A stretch of 55,484 nucleotides of DNA from Lactobacillus psittaci DSM 15354 (GTDB taxonomy: Bacteria; Bacillota; Bacilli; Lactobacillales; Lactobacillaceae). Under the pieces are notes generated by a model. That model made no database searches. It was not told the origin of the DNA and was given only the letters and a program-made list of their open reading frames with translations. Positions 16,067 through 25,799 of this stretch are shown here, in pieces (the first letter of the stretch is position 1; the number at the start of each line of letters is the position of its first letter). Both the position numbers and the translations under genes were made by a program. The DNA lies in the NCBI RefSeq assembly GCF_000425905.1, contig NZ_AUEI01000010.1, positions 1-55,484 on the forward strand, given 5' to 3'.

Positions 16067-16675
16067 TTTAACCGTACACATACCGCTGTCTACGCGAATA
16101 TGAAAGAGCGGACTACCATCTTTTTTCCAGTGTTTATGACTAGAAAGCTTAACTGCGCCAAATAGTTTGGTAATGCCAGAGTCGCATTTAATATCATAAC
16201 CGCATTGATCAGTGATTGAATCTTTAAGTGTTAATTTACCTGAGTCGACATCAATATCACAAATATTAGCTACTTTAAGTTGTTCGATATTTACTAAGCC
16301 GGAATCACATAGGATTTTAGCATTTTGCACTTTAACTTGCTCAAGCTTGATTACGCCACTGTCTAAATCTAAATCCAGCTGATCAATATTTAAGTTTGAG
16401 ATTCTAAGACAACCAGAGTCGATTTCGGCAGATAATTTTTTTAGGTCAGGTACGCCAACTTGGATTTTAGGGAGTTTGATTTCTTTTTTCTTAAAGAATA
16501 GGGAAAAACGATTAATAGAAATCGTCCGACCAGGGTTAATCTGAGTGATAGTGACATTATCGCCATAGGTGATTTCAAAGTCTTCCGGCTTGCAATCCTG
16601 GTATTTAATTGTAAAAGTATCAGCTTTGACAATGTCAACCGTTAAAGTGTCAATTGATAAAGTGAGCGAGTCCAT
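16064..16675 (-). CDS. DUF4097 beta-helix-like protein
   Basis: 203 aa, built of repeated short beta-strand units with the recurring pattern SG/DSG (EIDSGCLRI, DLDSGVIKL, LCDSGLVNI, DVDSGKLTL, KCDSGITKL, RVDSGMCTV), the adhesin-like fold of DUF4097/YvlB-type proteins. In Firmicutes such proteins are linked to cell-envelope stress systems. No signal peptide or membrane segment. A short purine-rich site precedes the start. Function here is unproven. Confidence 0.8.
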   Translation of the reverse strand: MDSLTLSIDTLTVDIVKADTFTIKYQDCKPEDFEITYGDNVTITQINPGRTISINRFSLFFKKKEIKLPKIQVGVPDLKKLSAEIDSGCLRISNLNIDQLDLDLDSGVIKLEQVKVQNAKILCDSGLVNIEQLKVANICDIDVDSGKLTLKDSITDQCGYDIKCDSGITKLFGAVKLSSHKHWKKDGSPLFHIRVDSGMCTVK

Positions 16676-16761
16676 AAAAGCACCTCCATGAAAATTATAT
16701 TATAATTATATTAGCAAAATTATATCATAATAAATAAAGAAAGTGCTAATAATATAAACTA

Positions 16762-16798
16762 AAAACCACTTATAGGTTGGATTCCTACAAGTGGTTTT
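16762..16798 (-). terminator. Terminator of the hydroxy-acid oxidase gene
   Basis: AAAACCACTT (16762-16771) and AAGTGGTTTT (16789-16798) plus an inner TAGG/CCTA form the stem; T-rich on the minus strand. Confidence 0.7.
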
Positions 16799-16801
16799 AT
16801 T

Positions 16802-17812
16802 TTAATTAAAATGAAGTACGCTGCTATCAAATGACTTAGTGTCAGGGATGCCAGTATAAAGCATCATTTGTGATAATTGCTCGTTAAGCAGCTTGATTTT
16901 TTCTTCAGTTGCCTTTTGGCCAGCTTGCAATAATTCAGATAAAATTGCGCGCCCTACTAAGACCCCATCAGCGCCCATAGCCATAGCCTTGTAGACATCA
17001 TAACCAGTCATTAATGAACCATCAACAAAAATGGTCATATTGCTATCAGCAAGAGCTTCTTTAATAGCAGGTAGCATTTTTAGTGGGGGAACGCCAAATG
17101 GTAAACGACCATGGTGGTGAGAAACAACTATTGCACTAGCCCCAGCATCTCTAGCTTTGAGTGCGTCTTGGACAGATAAAACGCCCTTAGCTACAAACGG
17201 AAGACTTGTCGCATGAGCATATCTTCTTAAATCTGAAAAAGTAACTGGACCTAAGTTAATGCCGTCAACCACATCATATTTACCATCTTCACCAGGAACG
17301 TGATCAATATCCATACCAACAGCAAGGGCTCCTAAATCTTGAGCAAAGCGCAATTCATTGATAATGTCTTCGTGTTCCGCAAAAGGCTTAACAATTCTAA
17401 CGGTATCGCCACTATTTTTGACAATTTCGGCGTAATCTTGATTACTTTCCATACCAATCCAGTTTAAGACGTTTTGACTTTTAGCAGCTTGAACTTTCTC
17501 TTGCATTGGCTTGCGGCTCCTGTCAGGTAAGACCTTATTTAAGTGAGAGACAGCTGCTAAGTTAATTGGTGAAGCATATTTTTTGCCAAAAAATTCAGTT
17601 GTTAGATCAGGCTTTACAGCATCAATGATGCGCATTTCAACTAAAATATTGTCTAAATAATTACGATTGTGGACATTGGCATCATCAGCGCGGCCACTAG
17701 TAACAGGAATCATACCTTTAGGACCAGGCCAAACTTGTGGGGCTTCTTGCTCTAATTTTTCGGTAAAAGATGAACCAGAACTAGCATCAACTTTATTTTG
17801 CTTGTGAGTCAT
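16802..17812 (-). CDS. FMN-dependent alpha-hydroxy-acid oxidizing protein (lactate-oxidase-like)
   Basis: 336 aa (beta/alpha)8 flavoenzyme. Near the N-terminus RADDANVHNRNYLD, later AKGVLSVQDALKARDAG (FMN Lys), then VVSHHHGR (His/Arg of the active site, where relatives have SNHGGR) and FVDGSLMTGYDVYKAMAMGA with GVLVGRAIL for phosphate binding. Start ATG 17812 has AGAAAGG upstream; the frame's upstream TTG lies before that site. Likely oxidises L-lactate or a related 2-hydroxy acid, with H2O2 as product if an oxidase. The changed His region makes the exact substrate uncertain. Confidence 0.78.
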   Translation of the reverse strand: MTHKQNKVDASSGSSFTEKLEQEAPQVWPGPKGMIPVTSGRADDANVHNRNYLDNILVEMRIIDAVKPDLTTEFFGKKYASPINLAAVSHLNKVLPDRSRKPMQEKVQAAKSQNVLNWIGMESNQDYAEIVKNSGDTVRIVKPFAEHEDIINELRFAQDLGALAVGMDIDHVPGEDGKYDVVDGINLGPVTFSDLRRYAHATSLPFVAKGVLSVQDALKARDAGASAIVVSHHHGRLPFGVPPLKMLPAIKEALADSNMTIFVDGSLMTGYDVYKAMAMGADGVLVGRAILSELLQAGQKATEEKIKLLNEQLSQMMLYTGIPDTKSFDSSVLHFN

Positions 17813-17883
17813 AGTGTATCCTTTCTGTTTCAATAGTTATTTTCATTATAAATAATTAAAAAGCAAGAGTACAAATAACTAGT

Positions 17884-19149
17884 TTAAGCTTCTGACTCAG
17901 CAAGAGGGATATTAGCTTTTAAGGCTTTATTTTTCAAATAAGCTGTGATGATTAAAAAGATAACTAAAACGTTAAAGCATAGTAGAACAGAAATAGCGAT
18001 ATAGACATTGCTGATGGCAGTAATACTTGAGAGCAGCATCGTCATAAATGGGTCACTAGCCATTAACAAGGTATTTAATAAGCTAGCAGTAGAGCCTAGA
18101 ATGCTTGATTCTACGGAAGAAATGAGCCACTGATTCATTTTTAAAGAAATTGTCGCTACAAAGAAAGTTAGCAAGGCAAAGGTTCCTAAAATAACAAATA
18201 AATTGTTAATGAACAAACTTAAACTAGCAAATAGTGCCAAAATACTTGCCAAAATTGCTAGTAAGAAAACAGAAGTTTTTTTGAAGATAGTAGGACCAAA
18301 TAAACTACCTAAAATCATACCGCCGCCAACAATTGTTTCACTAATTGCCAAAGTAAAGCTGTAATTACCAATAAGCATGGTTTGCTTATGAGTTGCTAAA
18401 ATAATTGTAAATAGAGGAATTAGTACCGCTAAGACAGCGTTAAGCAAAACTAAGATAGAAATCATAGTTAAAAGATTGTTTTGCTTTTTTACTTACTTAA
18501 AAGATGTTTTTAGTGTTTGGAAGAAGTTTAATTTATTTGATTTAGGAAGTGGCAATTTTTGTGTATTTACTCGCTTACCAACTAAAGCAAATAAGATACC
18601 AGCGATTAAAAAAGTAGCAGCGTTGATAAATGCTAATGAAGAATATGACATAAATAGCAACATGCTAGCACCAGCAAAGCGAGCAAGCATTGAGATTGTT
18701 TGTGACATACCATTAGCAAAACCACTACCTTCGGCGTAGTTTTCCTTACCTAAGATAGCAACAATTAAAGGTGTAACTAAGCCACTTGAATAAGTACCAA
18801 AGGTGTCTGAAATAAAGTTCACTAAGGCAATACACATTACCAGATTCCAATCACTCATTTTAGTCGTTAATAATAAGCCGACGATGGTGTAAAGAATACA
18901 TCTAACTAAGGCAAGGTTAAAAATGCTCTTAAATTTATCTCTCGTTTTGTCGGCAAGGTAACCACCAAAAAGTGTGAAAAACTTCGGAATAGCTTCACTA
19001 ATTGCGATTAATGAAATTGCTAAAGAATAATTTTTTAAGTTGCTGGCATAGGTCATGAAGGCTAGGTAGAATAAAACATCGCCAGCGCTTGAAAGAAAAC
19101 TACCAGTTGCAAAAAGCCGGAAATTTGAGTTTTTAAAGAAGACTTTCAT
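17884..19149 (-). pseudogene. MFS transporter interrupted by a single in-frame TAA
   Basis: Residues 1-218 (18496-19149) form the first six helices and cytoplasmic loop of an MFS exporter, ending KTSFK-stop. After TAA (18493-18495) the same frame continues without a shift, VKKQNNLLTMISILVLL, into six further helices to 17884. The joined product, about 421 aa, is a normal drug-exporter length. The second half has an ATG at 18465 but no ribosome binding site. One base change would restore the gene, so this is a recent pseudogene or, less likely, a readthrough product. AGAAAGG precedes ATG 19149. Confidence 0.82.
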
Positions 19150-19160
19150 TTTGTATAACC

Positions 19161-19197
19161 TTTCTATAGTGGATATTTATGAAATATTTTATAGAAA
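19161..19197. repeat. Inverted repeat in the MFS-rgg intergenic region
   Basis: TTTCTATA (19161-19168) and TATAGAAA (19190-19197) are perfect 8-bp arms separated by 21 bases, just upstream of the broken MFS gene; a possible binding site for the adjacent Rgg regulator (inference). Confidence 0.5.
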
Positions 19198-19335
19198 AGT
19201 TTGAGTGGGGAAGAAAAAATGGCGGATATGACATTTTAAGGGGCAAAGCAGTTTGAGTGCTGGTTTTACCATTTTTTTGTACAATATTTATAAATTAAGC
19301 TTTTAAAGAAAAATAATATTTATGAGGTAAAGGCA

Positions 19336-20175
19336 ATGACAATAGGTGACGCATTAAAAAAGGTTAGATTGGAAAGAGGACTTACTCAAAAACAAATGTG
19401 TGAAGGGATTGTTAGTCGCCCATTCTATGCAAAAGTTGAAAGTAATCAAACAGGTATCAGTGCAGAAAGTCTTGCTAAAATATTATTTTTACATGAAATA
19501 GATATCTCTTCATTTTATAAGTTGTTAAAAGAAACTTACATGCCGAAAGAAAACCAAATGAGTGAATATTTACAGAATAAAATGATGTTTGCATTTGATC
19601 GGAAAGATTTGCGGCAATTAAAAGAATATTGTAAACAAGTGCATGTATTGCCTGGACTAAAATTGAGGAGTATAGTATCTGTAGCCTATCTTGATAATAA
19701 GCTAGAGCAAATTGAGCAACAGACAATTAAGGAGATTTATGAGCAATTTGATGAGGGAGAAAAGTGGATTACACGTCCAGAATCATTGAGATTGCTAGCT
19801 AATACAATGCCGATATGGTCTCAGGAACATTTAGATTTTTTAATTGGTAGATTGTTAGCGTACATCCAAAAAAATAAAAGTATATCAAAGATTATGATAG
19901 AAAGATATTTACGTTTGTTAGAGAACTATCTTGGGCTTTGCTATGAAAGAAAAACTTATGTTACAGCTCAAGGAAAAATAAAGGTTGAAAAAACTATCAA
20001 GACTATTTTAGATTTAACAGAAAATGTATTTCATTTTATGATTTATAGATTCTTTGCTATATACTTCAAGTATTTAATTGAAGGTGATTATAAATCCGCT
20101 AATCAAATTCAAGATATATTGAACAAATATGGATATGAAAAAGTAGTAAAAAGTTGGTCAAAAATAAATATGTAA
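19336..20175 (+). CDS. Rgg/GadR/MutR-family transcriptional regulator
   Basis: 279 aa. N-terminal XRE helix-turn-helix (residues ~6-60: LKKVRLERGLTQKQMCEG, SRPFYAKVESNQTGIS), then an all-helical Rgg C-terminal repeat domain that in relatives binds short peptides. ATG 19336 follows GAGGTAAAGG. It lies between a divergent broken MFS gene and a codirectional intact MFS gene, so control of one or both exporters is likely. No convincing peptide-pheromone gene is adjacent. Confidence 0.82.
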   Translation: MTIGDALKKVRLERGLTQKQMCEGIVSRPFYAKVESNQTGISAESLAKILFLHEIDISSFYKLLKETYMPKENQMSEYLQNKMMFAFDRKDLRQLKEYCKQVHVLPGLKLRSIVSVAYLDNKLEQIEQQTIKEIYEQFDEGEKWITRPESLRLLANTMPIWSQEHLDFLIGRLLAYIQKNKSISKIMIERYLRLLENYLGLCYERKTYVTAQGKIKVEKTIKTILDLTENVFHFMIYRFFAIYFKYLIEGDYKSANQIQDILNKYGYEKVVKSWSKINM

Positions 20176-20251
20176 CAAATATGATACAAAAGAGCTTACT
20201 TTCTAGTAATCTCCTTTATTATTAACATAAACTAGAGAAAGATAATTAATC

Positions 20252-21478
20252 ATGTTAAAACTAAAGAAAAATCTCAGTGTTTATACTCTTTTAGCTGGTC
20301 GAGTCGCTACTAATATCGCCGACAGTTTATTTTATCTAGCAATTTTATGGTACTTTAAGCAAGTAACTCATTCGACAATGAGTGTTTCCATTATCTTCGC
20401 AATTACTTCAGGAATTGATATGCTTTCTTTTGGGTTTGGCCCGATTATCGATCGCGTTTCGATTAAAAAGTTGCTTAAAATTTCTACAATCTTGCAGGCC
20501 TCAATTAGTATTGTGGTATTTTTAGCCTTAATAACACAATTCCACAATCTTTTGATGACAATTGTTTTGATGCTTTTATTTATTGCATCAACTATTTTAT
20601 CCGCCATAATTTACCCAGCCCAATACAAATTACTGCCACTACTGGTTTCTGAAAGAGAAATTTTACGGTTTAATGGCTTGTTTCAAGTAACTTTCACTAC
20701 CCTAGATATGATTCTTGATGCTGGGGTAACTGTAATAATTGCCCTCTTTTCTATTGATGCAACGGTGATTTTATCAGCCTTAGTTTTCGCCTTGGCATTA
20801 CTCTTTTATGCCAATGTAAATATCTCAGTATCTGCTAAAGATGTTCTCGAGGAAGATGAATATTTCTCTGGTTCATATTTAAATGACATTCTGATTGGTT
20901 GGAAAACATTAAAAAAAGAAAAAAATATACTGGAATTAATTTTGCCACTTGGAGTCGTCAATTTCTTTTATGGAATCTTCGCTGTGGGTTTACCATATTT
21001 TGCACAAGATTACATTCATAATTCGGTAATCGGATATGGTGAATTATTACTTGCATCATCTATTGGAGGAGTATTAGGAGCCTTTTTAGTTCAAAAATTT
21101 AAGGCTAGCAAAAAAGAAATGCGCCTTTTCGTAGCCATCTGCTTTTTTGGCGCGGCAATTTTCCGACTTATAGTTCCTCTATCCGTCAACTTAAGTGCTT
21201 GGATTTTGCTCTTATCTTCAGCAATTTCATCAGCTTGGATAACAATGATGAATACTAATTTTGAAGCTTTAGTGCAAGTAAGTTTTTCTTCAGCAATTCT
21301 TGGAAGAGTCCAAACAATTAACGATAGTATTGTATCAATTATGATTCCGATTGGTTCATTATTTGGTGGCTGGATTGTTAAAACCTGGGGTTCACTTAGC
21401 ACACAATACATCTATGGTCTAGCTTTATTTTTAAGTGCAATCTATTACTTTTTAGTTATTAGATTAAAAAGCAAATGA
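20252..21478 (+). CDS. MFS transporter, multidrug/efflux type
   Basis: 408 aa, twelve predicted membrane helices, with the MFS loop-2-like GPIIDRVSIKKLLK and a cytoplasmic central loop (SAKDVLEEDEYFSGSYLNDI). It resembles the enterobactin-exporter-like/permease group of MFS efflux proteins (N-terminal AGRVATNIADSLFYLAILW). It is 76 bases after one Rgg regulator and 83 before another, and is a distant relative of the broken exporter at 17884-19149. Substrate unknown. Confidence 0.8.
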   Translation: MLKLKKNLSVYTLLAGRVATNIADSLFYLAILWYFKQVTHSTMSVSIIFAITSGIDMLSFGFGPIIDRVSIKKLLKISTILQASISIVVFLALITQFHNLLMTIVLMLLFIASTILSAIIYPAQYKLLPLLVSEREILRFNGLFQVTFTTLDMILDAGVTVIIALFSIDATVILSALVFALALLFYANVNISVSAKDVLEEDEYFSGSYLNDILIGWKTLKKEKNILELILPLGVVNFFYGIFAVGLPYFAQDYIHNSVIGYGELLLASSIGGVLGAFLVQKFKASKKEMRLFVAICFFGAAIFRLIVPLSVNLSAWILLLSSAISSAWITMMNTNFEALVQVSFSSAILGRVQTINDSIVSIMIPIGSLFGGWIVKTWGSLSTQYIYGLALFLSAIYYFLVIRLKSK

Positions 21479-21567
21479 TAGAAACACTTGGCTTTGCTTT
21501 TTGTGCATATAACTTGCAAACATACTAAATTCCAATTATCATTACTCCTAAAAATGGGGGAATGATG

Positions 21568-22410
21568 ATGAAAATTGGAGAGTTGTTACAAAAATTTCGC
21601 CTCGAACAAGGCAAAACACGTAAAGAATTTGCTTCTGATGTAGTTAGCCCATCTTACTACTGTAAGATTGAAAAAGGCTCTCATCGGGTATCAGCTGAAG
21701 ATTTGATTGAACTGCTAAAAAGAAACAATATCCGATTAAGTGATTTTTTTGGAATGTTTGATTCTCAAGATTTGGCCAAGCAGCTTAATCTTTTTCATGA
21801 AATGATGATAAATGCTCACTACAATGATGATAGAAAGACGCTTGAAAAAATTCCTGAATTAATACAAAAAAGTCAGCTACCCGAAAAAATCAAGAAAGAG
21901 CAAGTCTTAATTGCTCGTGGATGGATAGAAACTGTTAAAAAGTCAACTGAACCAGTAAATTGGAAACTACGGGAACAACTCAGAGAAAAAGTTTTCAATC
22001 TTCCGAATTGGAATGAAGAAAAATTAACGCTTTTTTGTAACTTAATGCCTTTGTACGATTGTTTTAGTGTGAATTTAATTGTTCAGGATATTTTAAAAGA
22101 ATACAAACCACCATTTTCTAAAGAGCTTAAGAGAATCCTTTTAGGAATTATTTGTAATAATCTATTTTTAAAACTTAAGATTGGAGAATATGAAGGAATA
22201 GATAAGTTGGTGTCAATAGCTGATGCAATTCCAAGTTCTCCCGATTTAGTCTTTTATAAAAATAGTGTTATTTTCTATAAAAATTTAGCGTTGTATAAAA
22301 GTTCGAATGCTACAAAGTATTTAAAAAAATGCCAAAAAGCAATCGAAATTTGTGCCTGGCTAGGAATGGAAGCCTACGCACAGCATATGTCAGAATTTCT
22401 TGAAGGATAA
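21568..22410 (+). CDS. Second Rgg/GadR/MutR-family regulator
   Basis: 280 aa with an N-terminal XRE domain (LLQKFRLEQGKTRKEFASD, SPSYYCKIEKGSHRVS) and helical Rgg C-terminal domain ending in a repeat rich in aromatic residues. ATG codons occur at 21562, 21565 and 21568; the last is best spaced from GGGGG (21556-21560). It follows the MFS gene and is paralogous to the regulator at 19336. The pair flanking one exporter suggests a peptide- or metabolite-responsive efflux module (inference). Confidence 0.8.
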   Translation: MKIGELLQKFRLEQGKTRKEFASDVVSPSYYCKIEKGSHRVSAEDLIELLKRNNIRLSDFFGMFDSQDLAKQLNLFHEMMINAHYNDDRKTLEKIPELIQKSQLPEKIKKEQVLIARGWIETVKKSTEPVNWKLREQLREKVFNLPNWNEEKLTLFCNLMPLYDCFSVNLIVQDILKEYKPPFSKELKRILLGIICNNLFLKLKIGEYEGIDKLVSIADAIPSSPDLVFYKNSVIFYKNLALYKSSNATKYLKKCQKAIEICAWLGMEAYAQHMSEFLEG

Positions 22411-22411
22411 A

Positions 22412-22448
22412 AAATAGCTATCCCTGCCAATTAGGGATAGCTATTTCT
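22412..22448. terminator. Bidirectional terminator
   Basis: AAATAGCTATCCCT and AGGGATAGCTATTT form a 14-bp stem between converging genes. Confidence 0.85.
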
Positions 22449-22461
22449 ATATTATCTTTTA

Positions 22462-23208
22462 TTAAATGTCTTCTTTTCTAAAGTTACGTAAGAACTTTTG
22501 CGTCTTTTCTTCTTGAGGATGATCAAAAATATCTTCAGGACTACCTTGTTCAGTAATCACACCATCACTCATAAAGATAACCTTATCAGAAACATGCTTA
22601 GCAAAGGCCATTTCGTGAGTAACAATAATCATTGTTAAACCAGTTGTTGCTAGTTTTTGCATAACATCAAGAACTTCTCCAACCATTTCTGGGTCAAGGG
22701 CACTGGTTGGTTCGTCAAAGAGTAAAACATCTGGATTCATAGATATTGCCCGGGCAATAGCCACTCTTTGTTGTTGTCCACCAGATAATTGCTTAGGCTT
22801 AGCATCAACAAATGGATCCATACCAACTTTCTTCAAGTTTTCTAAAGCAATCTTTTTGGCTTCTTCTTTTGAACGCTTTAAGACTAATTCCTGTCCAATC
22901 ATACAGTTTTGTAAAACGTTCTTATTTTCAAATAAGTCAAATTGTTGGAAAACCATGCCGACTTTAGAACGGTAATCGTTACGATTAAAGCCAGGCTTGG
23001 TAATGTCACTACCGTTGAAGTTAATTTCACCACCAGTTGGTTCTTCAAGCAAGTTGATACATCTAAGCATGGTTGACTTACCACCACCAGAAGGACCGAT
23101 GATTGAAACAATTTCACCTTTTTTTACATCAAAGGTAATATCACGCAATACTTGGTGATCACCGTAGCTTTTTTGTAAGTGATTAACACTGATGATATTT
23201 TCACTCAT
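22462..23208 (-). CDS. Amino-acid ABC transporter ATPase (GlnQ type)
   Basis: 248 aa with Walker [11 protein letters not shown]-loop [16 protein letters not shown], signature [15 protein letters not shown], Walker [16 protein letters not shown] and switch His in [10 protein letters not shown]: a polar-amino-acid uptake ATPase. Its start overlaps the stop of the fused permease gene (TAATG). The lysine riboswitch upstream of the operon predicts lysine, or another basic amino acid, as cargo. Confidence 0.9.
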   Translation of the reverse strand: MSENIISVNHLQKSYGDHQVLRDITFDVKKGEIVSIIGPSGGGKSTMLRCINLLEEPTGGEINFNGSDITKPGFNRNDYRSKVGMVFQQFDLFENKNVLQNCMIGQELVLKRSKEEAKKIALENLKKVGMDPFVDAKPKQLSGGQQQRVAIARAISMNPDVLLFDEPTSALDPEMVGEVLDVMQKLATTGLTMIIVTHEMAFAKHVSDKVIFMSDGVITEQGSPEDIFDHPQEEKTQKFLRNFRKEDI

Positions 23209-24812
23209 TAGTTGTTTCCTCCTTGTTCTTCAGGTGTACCGACTTGGACTTGGTTAGCCATTAGATTGTAATTCTTAGGACCTTGTAGTTTCTTTTCAAT
23301 TAGGTTAAAGATTCTGGTAATTGAGAAGGTAAGTACTAAGTAAATTGCTGAAATCATCAAGTAAGTTTGGAAGAATTGGAAGCTTTGACTGGCAATTGTT
23401 GAACCAACAAAGAACAATTCTGAAACAGAAATAATACTTAATACTGAAGTATCCTTAATATTTACGATAAATTCATTAGTGATTGATGGTAAACAGTTCT
23501 TAATTGCTTGTGGCAAAATGATATTCCACATTCTTTGATTGTGGGTCATACCTAATGCACTAGCAGCTTCAAATTGACCCTTAGGAGTTGCCATGATACC
23601 ACCACGGATAACTTCGGCAAGGTAGGCACCAGTATTAATAGAAACAATTACTAAAGCTGCTACAGTTCTGTTCAAGTTAAGGTGCCAGAATTGAGCGATT
23701 CCGTAGTAAATAACAGCTGCTTGAACCATCATAGGAGTTCCACGGAAGACTTCAACATAAACAGAAAGTAAGAAGTTAACAACCTTTAATAACCAGCGGT
23801 TAAGTAAAGAAGTTGGAGTAGGAATAGTTCTGATAACTCCGACAACTAAACCGATAAAGAAACCTGCAATAGTACCAACTAAGGCAAGCAAAAGTGTCAT
23901 ACCAACACCGGCAAGAATCATTGAACCGTAAGTGTTCCAAGTTGAAACAAACCAGTTGGTTTTCTTGTCACTGTCAGTAGAAGGTTGTTCTTTAACAGCG
24001 GTTTCCATTAATTGGTCACGCTTAGAATTTGAAATAGTTGCTAAAGCAGAATTTACTTGAGCTAAAAGCTTGTCATTACCTTTCTTAACCCCAATTGAAG
24101 TTTCGCTATCGCTAGCTGAAACGTGGAAACCAGGCATCTTGCTGATGTTAATGGCAGTTGAGTTAGGGTAAACACTCTTGAAACTTTGAGCTTCAATATC
24201 TTCAGCTACATAACCATCAATCGTGCCAGAAATTAAACTTTGACGCATTGCGGCGAAGTCTTTCATGGCATTTTCACGAACAGCACCCTTTAATTGTTTA
24301 ATTAAGTCGTAGTGTAAAGTACCTTGTTGAGCGGTTAACTTTGCACCAGCAAAATCAGTTAAACTCTTAGCATTAGCATATTTACTGTTACTCTTAGTAA
24401 TAACAACAAAAGTTGACTTTCTGTATGGGTTAGAGAAGTTAATAGCCTTTCTTCTTTCGGCTGTTGGACTCATACCAGCGATGATTAAGTCAATCTTGCC
24501 ACTTGTTAAAGCAGGTAAAAGTCCATCCCATTCAGTTTTTACAGCGACAACTTTTTTACCCAACTTTTTACCAATTAACTTAGCGATTTGAACATCGTAA
24601 CCATTAGCATAGGTCTTTGAACCTTCAATTGGAATTGCGCCATTGCTACTGTTTGTTTGTGTCCAGTTGTATGGGGGATAGTTTGCTTCCATCCCAATTC
24701 TTAAAACACCATTGCTTTTGGCAGCTTGAACTTCTTGATTGCTATTTCCAAAAAATCCAATTGATGCCATTAAAAATGCTAGAATTACTAGCCAAGTATT
24801 TTTTGACTTCAC
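23208..24812 (-). CDS. Fused substrate-binding protein/permease of amino-acid ABC transporter
   Basis: 534 aa from GTG 24812, chosen because TGGAGG sits nine bases before it; the upstream in-frame ATG 24839 lacks such a site. Domains in order: signal/anchor helix (~residues 5-25, ending VQAAK), family 3 solute-binding domain (~35-260: [35 protein letters not shown]), then a permease domain with about five helices (~295-510) including the EAA-type loop [20 protein letters not shown]. Works with the ATPase encoded just after. The aptamer upstream assigns it to lysine uptake by inference. Confidence 0.88.
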   Translation of the reverse strand: MKSKNTWLVILAFLMASIGFFGNSNQEVQAAKSNGVLRIGMEANYPPYNWTQTNSSNGAIPIEGSKTYANGYDVQIAKLIGKKLGKKVVAVKTEWDGLLPALTSGKIDLIIAGMSPTAERRKAINFSNPYRKSTFVVITKSNSKYANAKSLTDFAGAKLTAQQGTLHYDLIKQLKGAVRENAMKDFAAMRQSLISGTIDGYVAEDIEAQSFKSVYPNSTAINISKMPGFHVSASDSETSIGVKKGNDKLLAQVNSALATISNSKRDQLMETAVKEQPSTDSDKKTNWFVSTWNTYGSMILAGVGMTLLLALVGTIAGFFIGLVVGVIRTIPTPTSLLNRWLLKVVNFLLSVYVEVFRGTPMMVQAAVIYYGIAQFWHLNLNRTVAALVIVSINTGAYLAEVIRGGIMATPKGQFEAASALGMTHNQRMWNIILPQAIKNCLPSITNEFIVNIKDTSVLSIISVSELFFVGSTIASQSFQFFQTYLMISAIYLVLTFSITRIFNLIEKKLQGPKNYNLMANQVQVGTPEEQGGNN

Positions 24813-24865
24813 TTGATAAAACCTCCAAAAATTAATCAACTAAAGCCAATACAATAAAGAGCAAT

Positions 24866-25113
24866 AAAAAAATCCCTATTGTTCACTAAAAACAATAGGG
24901 TTTAATCATCAGTATTATCTACCAAATCAGATAGCGCTCCCTGGGGACTACCAGGACAGTCTACAAGATATGCTCTTGTAGCCCAACAGATAGATAGCAC
25001 GTCTATCTATCCATTTCGGCGACAATCCTTACGATTCCTTCAAAGTCTACGTGAACTCCAGAATTTTTGTGACTTGCCGCAACCTCTATTGCATTGGATT
25101 ATTTATTTAACTG
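24866..25113 (-). promoter_or_regulatory. Lysine riboswitch (L-box) with terminator
   Basis: Read on the minus strand, the leader shows the L-box landmarks: AGAGGTTGCG near the 5' end (25081-25093), then GTCGCCGAA, GGGCTAC and GGGAGCGCTATCT (to about 24929) in the expected order and spacing. It ends with a terminator, CCCTATTGTT/AACAATAGGG, and T-run (24866-24905). High lysine should stabilise the aptamer and stop transcription before the transporter genes. Confidence 0.88.
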
Positions 25114-25119
25114 TGCTTA

Positions 25120-25148
25120 AGAATATATTAAAGAATTTATTTTGTCAA
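25120..25148 (-). promoter_or_regulatory. Promoter of the lysine riboswitch-transporter operon
   Basis: Minus strand TTGACA (25143-25148), 17-base spacer, TATTCT (25120-25125). The -35 lies inside the 3' end of the DNA glycosylase gene. Confidence 0.7.
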
Positions 25149-25760
25149 CACCCAGCCGTTATTTTCTTGGATATTTTTCTTTTTCATGTCAGAAATATAT
25201 GGATTTCCAGCGACATAAAAGCGAAGTGGAGCCTTAGCCCAGTAAGAATCTGCCTGCTTAATTCCAATTCGTGGGGCAGCGATAATTTCCCGGGGAATTA
25301 TTTTGTGTGCGAGATCAATTTCAAAAGGAGAGTCTGCTAAGTTTGCTAAATCCCATTTTCTTGACGTAACACCTAAGGCTTGCATCATTTTTGCTGGACC
25401 ATTGGTTAATAAAGGACCAGTTTTTCCTGAACGATTTTTAATCATCGCTTCAATTCCGATTTTAGGCTCAATTGCTCTAACTAAAATACCTTCTGGGACA
25501 TCTTTTTCTTGAGTAGCTATATCAAAGAAAAAATATTGTCTTTGAGCGTAAATGTATAAGTGGCCTCCTTCACAGTAAAGTCCTTCATTAGCTGGACTTC
25601 TTCGGCCGTTATATGAATGGGCAGCGAAATCTTTTTTTCCTAAGTAAGCTTCAGCTTCAACGATTAATCCGCCAATTCCATGATATGTTAACATTCTACC
25701 TAGAAGATCTTGGGCGATTTCAGTTGTGGGACGATTTTGAAAGAAAGTTTGATAATTCAT
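25137..25760 (-). CDS. 3-methyladenine DNA glycosylase (AAG/MPG family)
   Basis: 207 aa base-excision repair glycosylase removing alkylated purines. Family features: ARD-like start IAQDLLGRML, VEAEAYLG with the catalytic Glu, DFAAHSYNGRRSPAN and GPLLTNGPAKMMQALG. ATG 25760 fits a GCAGG site better than the upstream ATG 25799, whose extra residues are not conserved in type. Divergent from the DUF488 gene, with only ~40 bases between. Confidence 0.88.
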   Translation of the reverse strand: MNYQTFFQNRPTTEIAQDLLGRMLTYHGIGGLIVEAEAYLGKKDFAAHSYNGRRSPANEGLYCEGGHLYIYAQRQYFFFDIATQEKDVPEGILVRAIEPKIGIEAMIKNRSGKTGPLLTNGPAKMMQALGVTSRKWDLANLADSPFEIDLAHKIIPREIIAAPRIGIKQADSYWAKAPLRFYVAGNPYISDMKKKNIQENNGWVLTK

Positions 25761-25799
25761 AAAAACCTGCCTATGATAAAAATATTGGAGATGAAACAA

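Noticed and set aside
18465-18495. The two MFS halves as separate genes
   Set aside because: Both halves share one frame, the second lacks a ribosome binding site, and together they make one normal 12-helix transporter.
19179-19256. 25-residue frame upstream of the Rgg gene (possible peptide ligand)
   Set aside because: No ribosome binding site, a charged rather than hydrophobic peptide, and it starts inside the inverted repeat region; not a convincing SHP-type gene.
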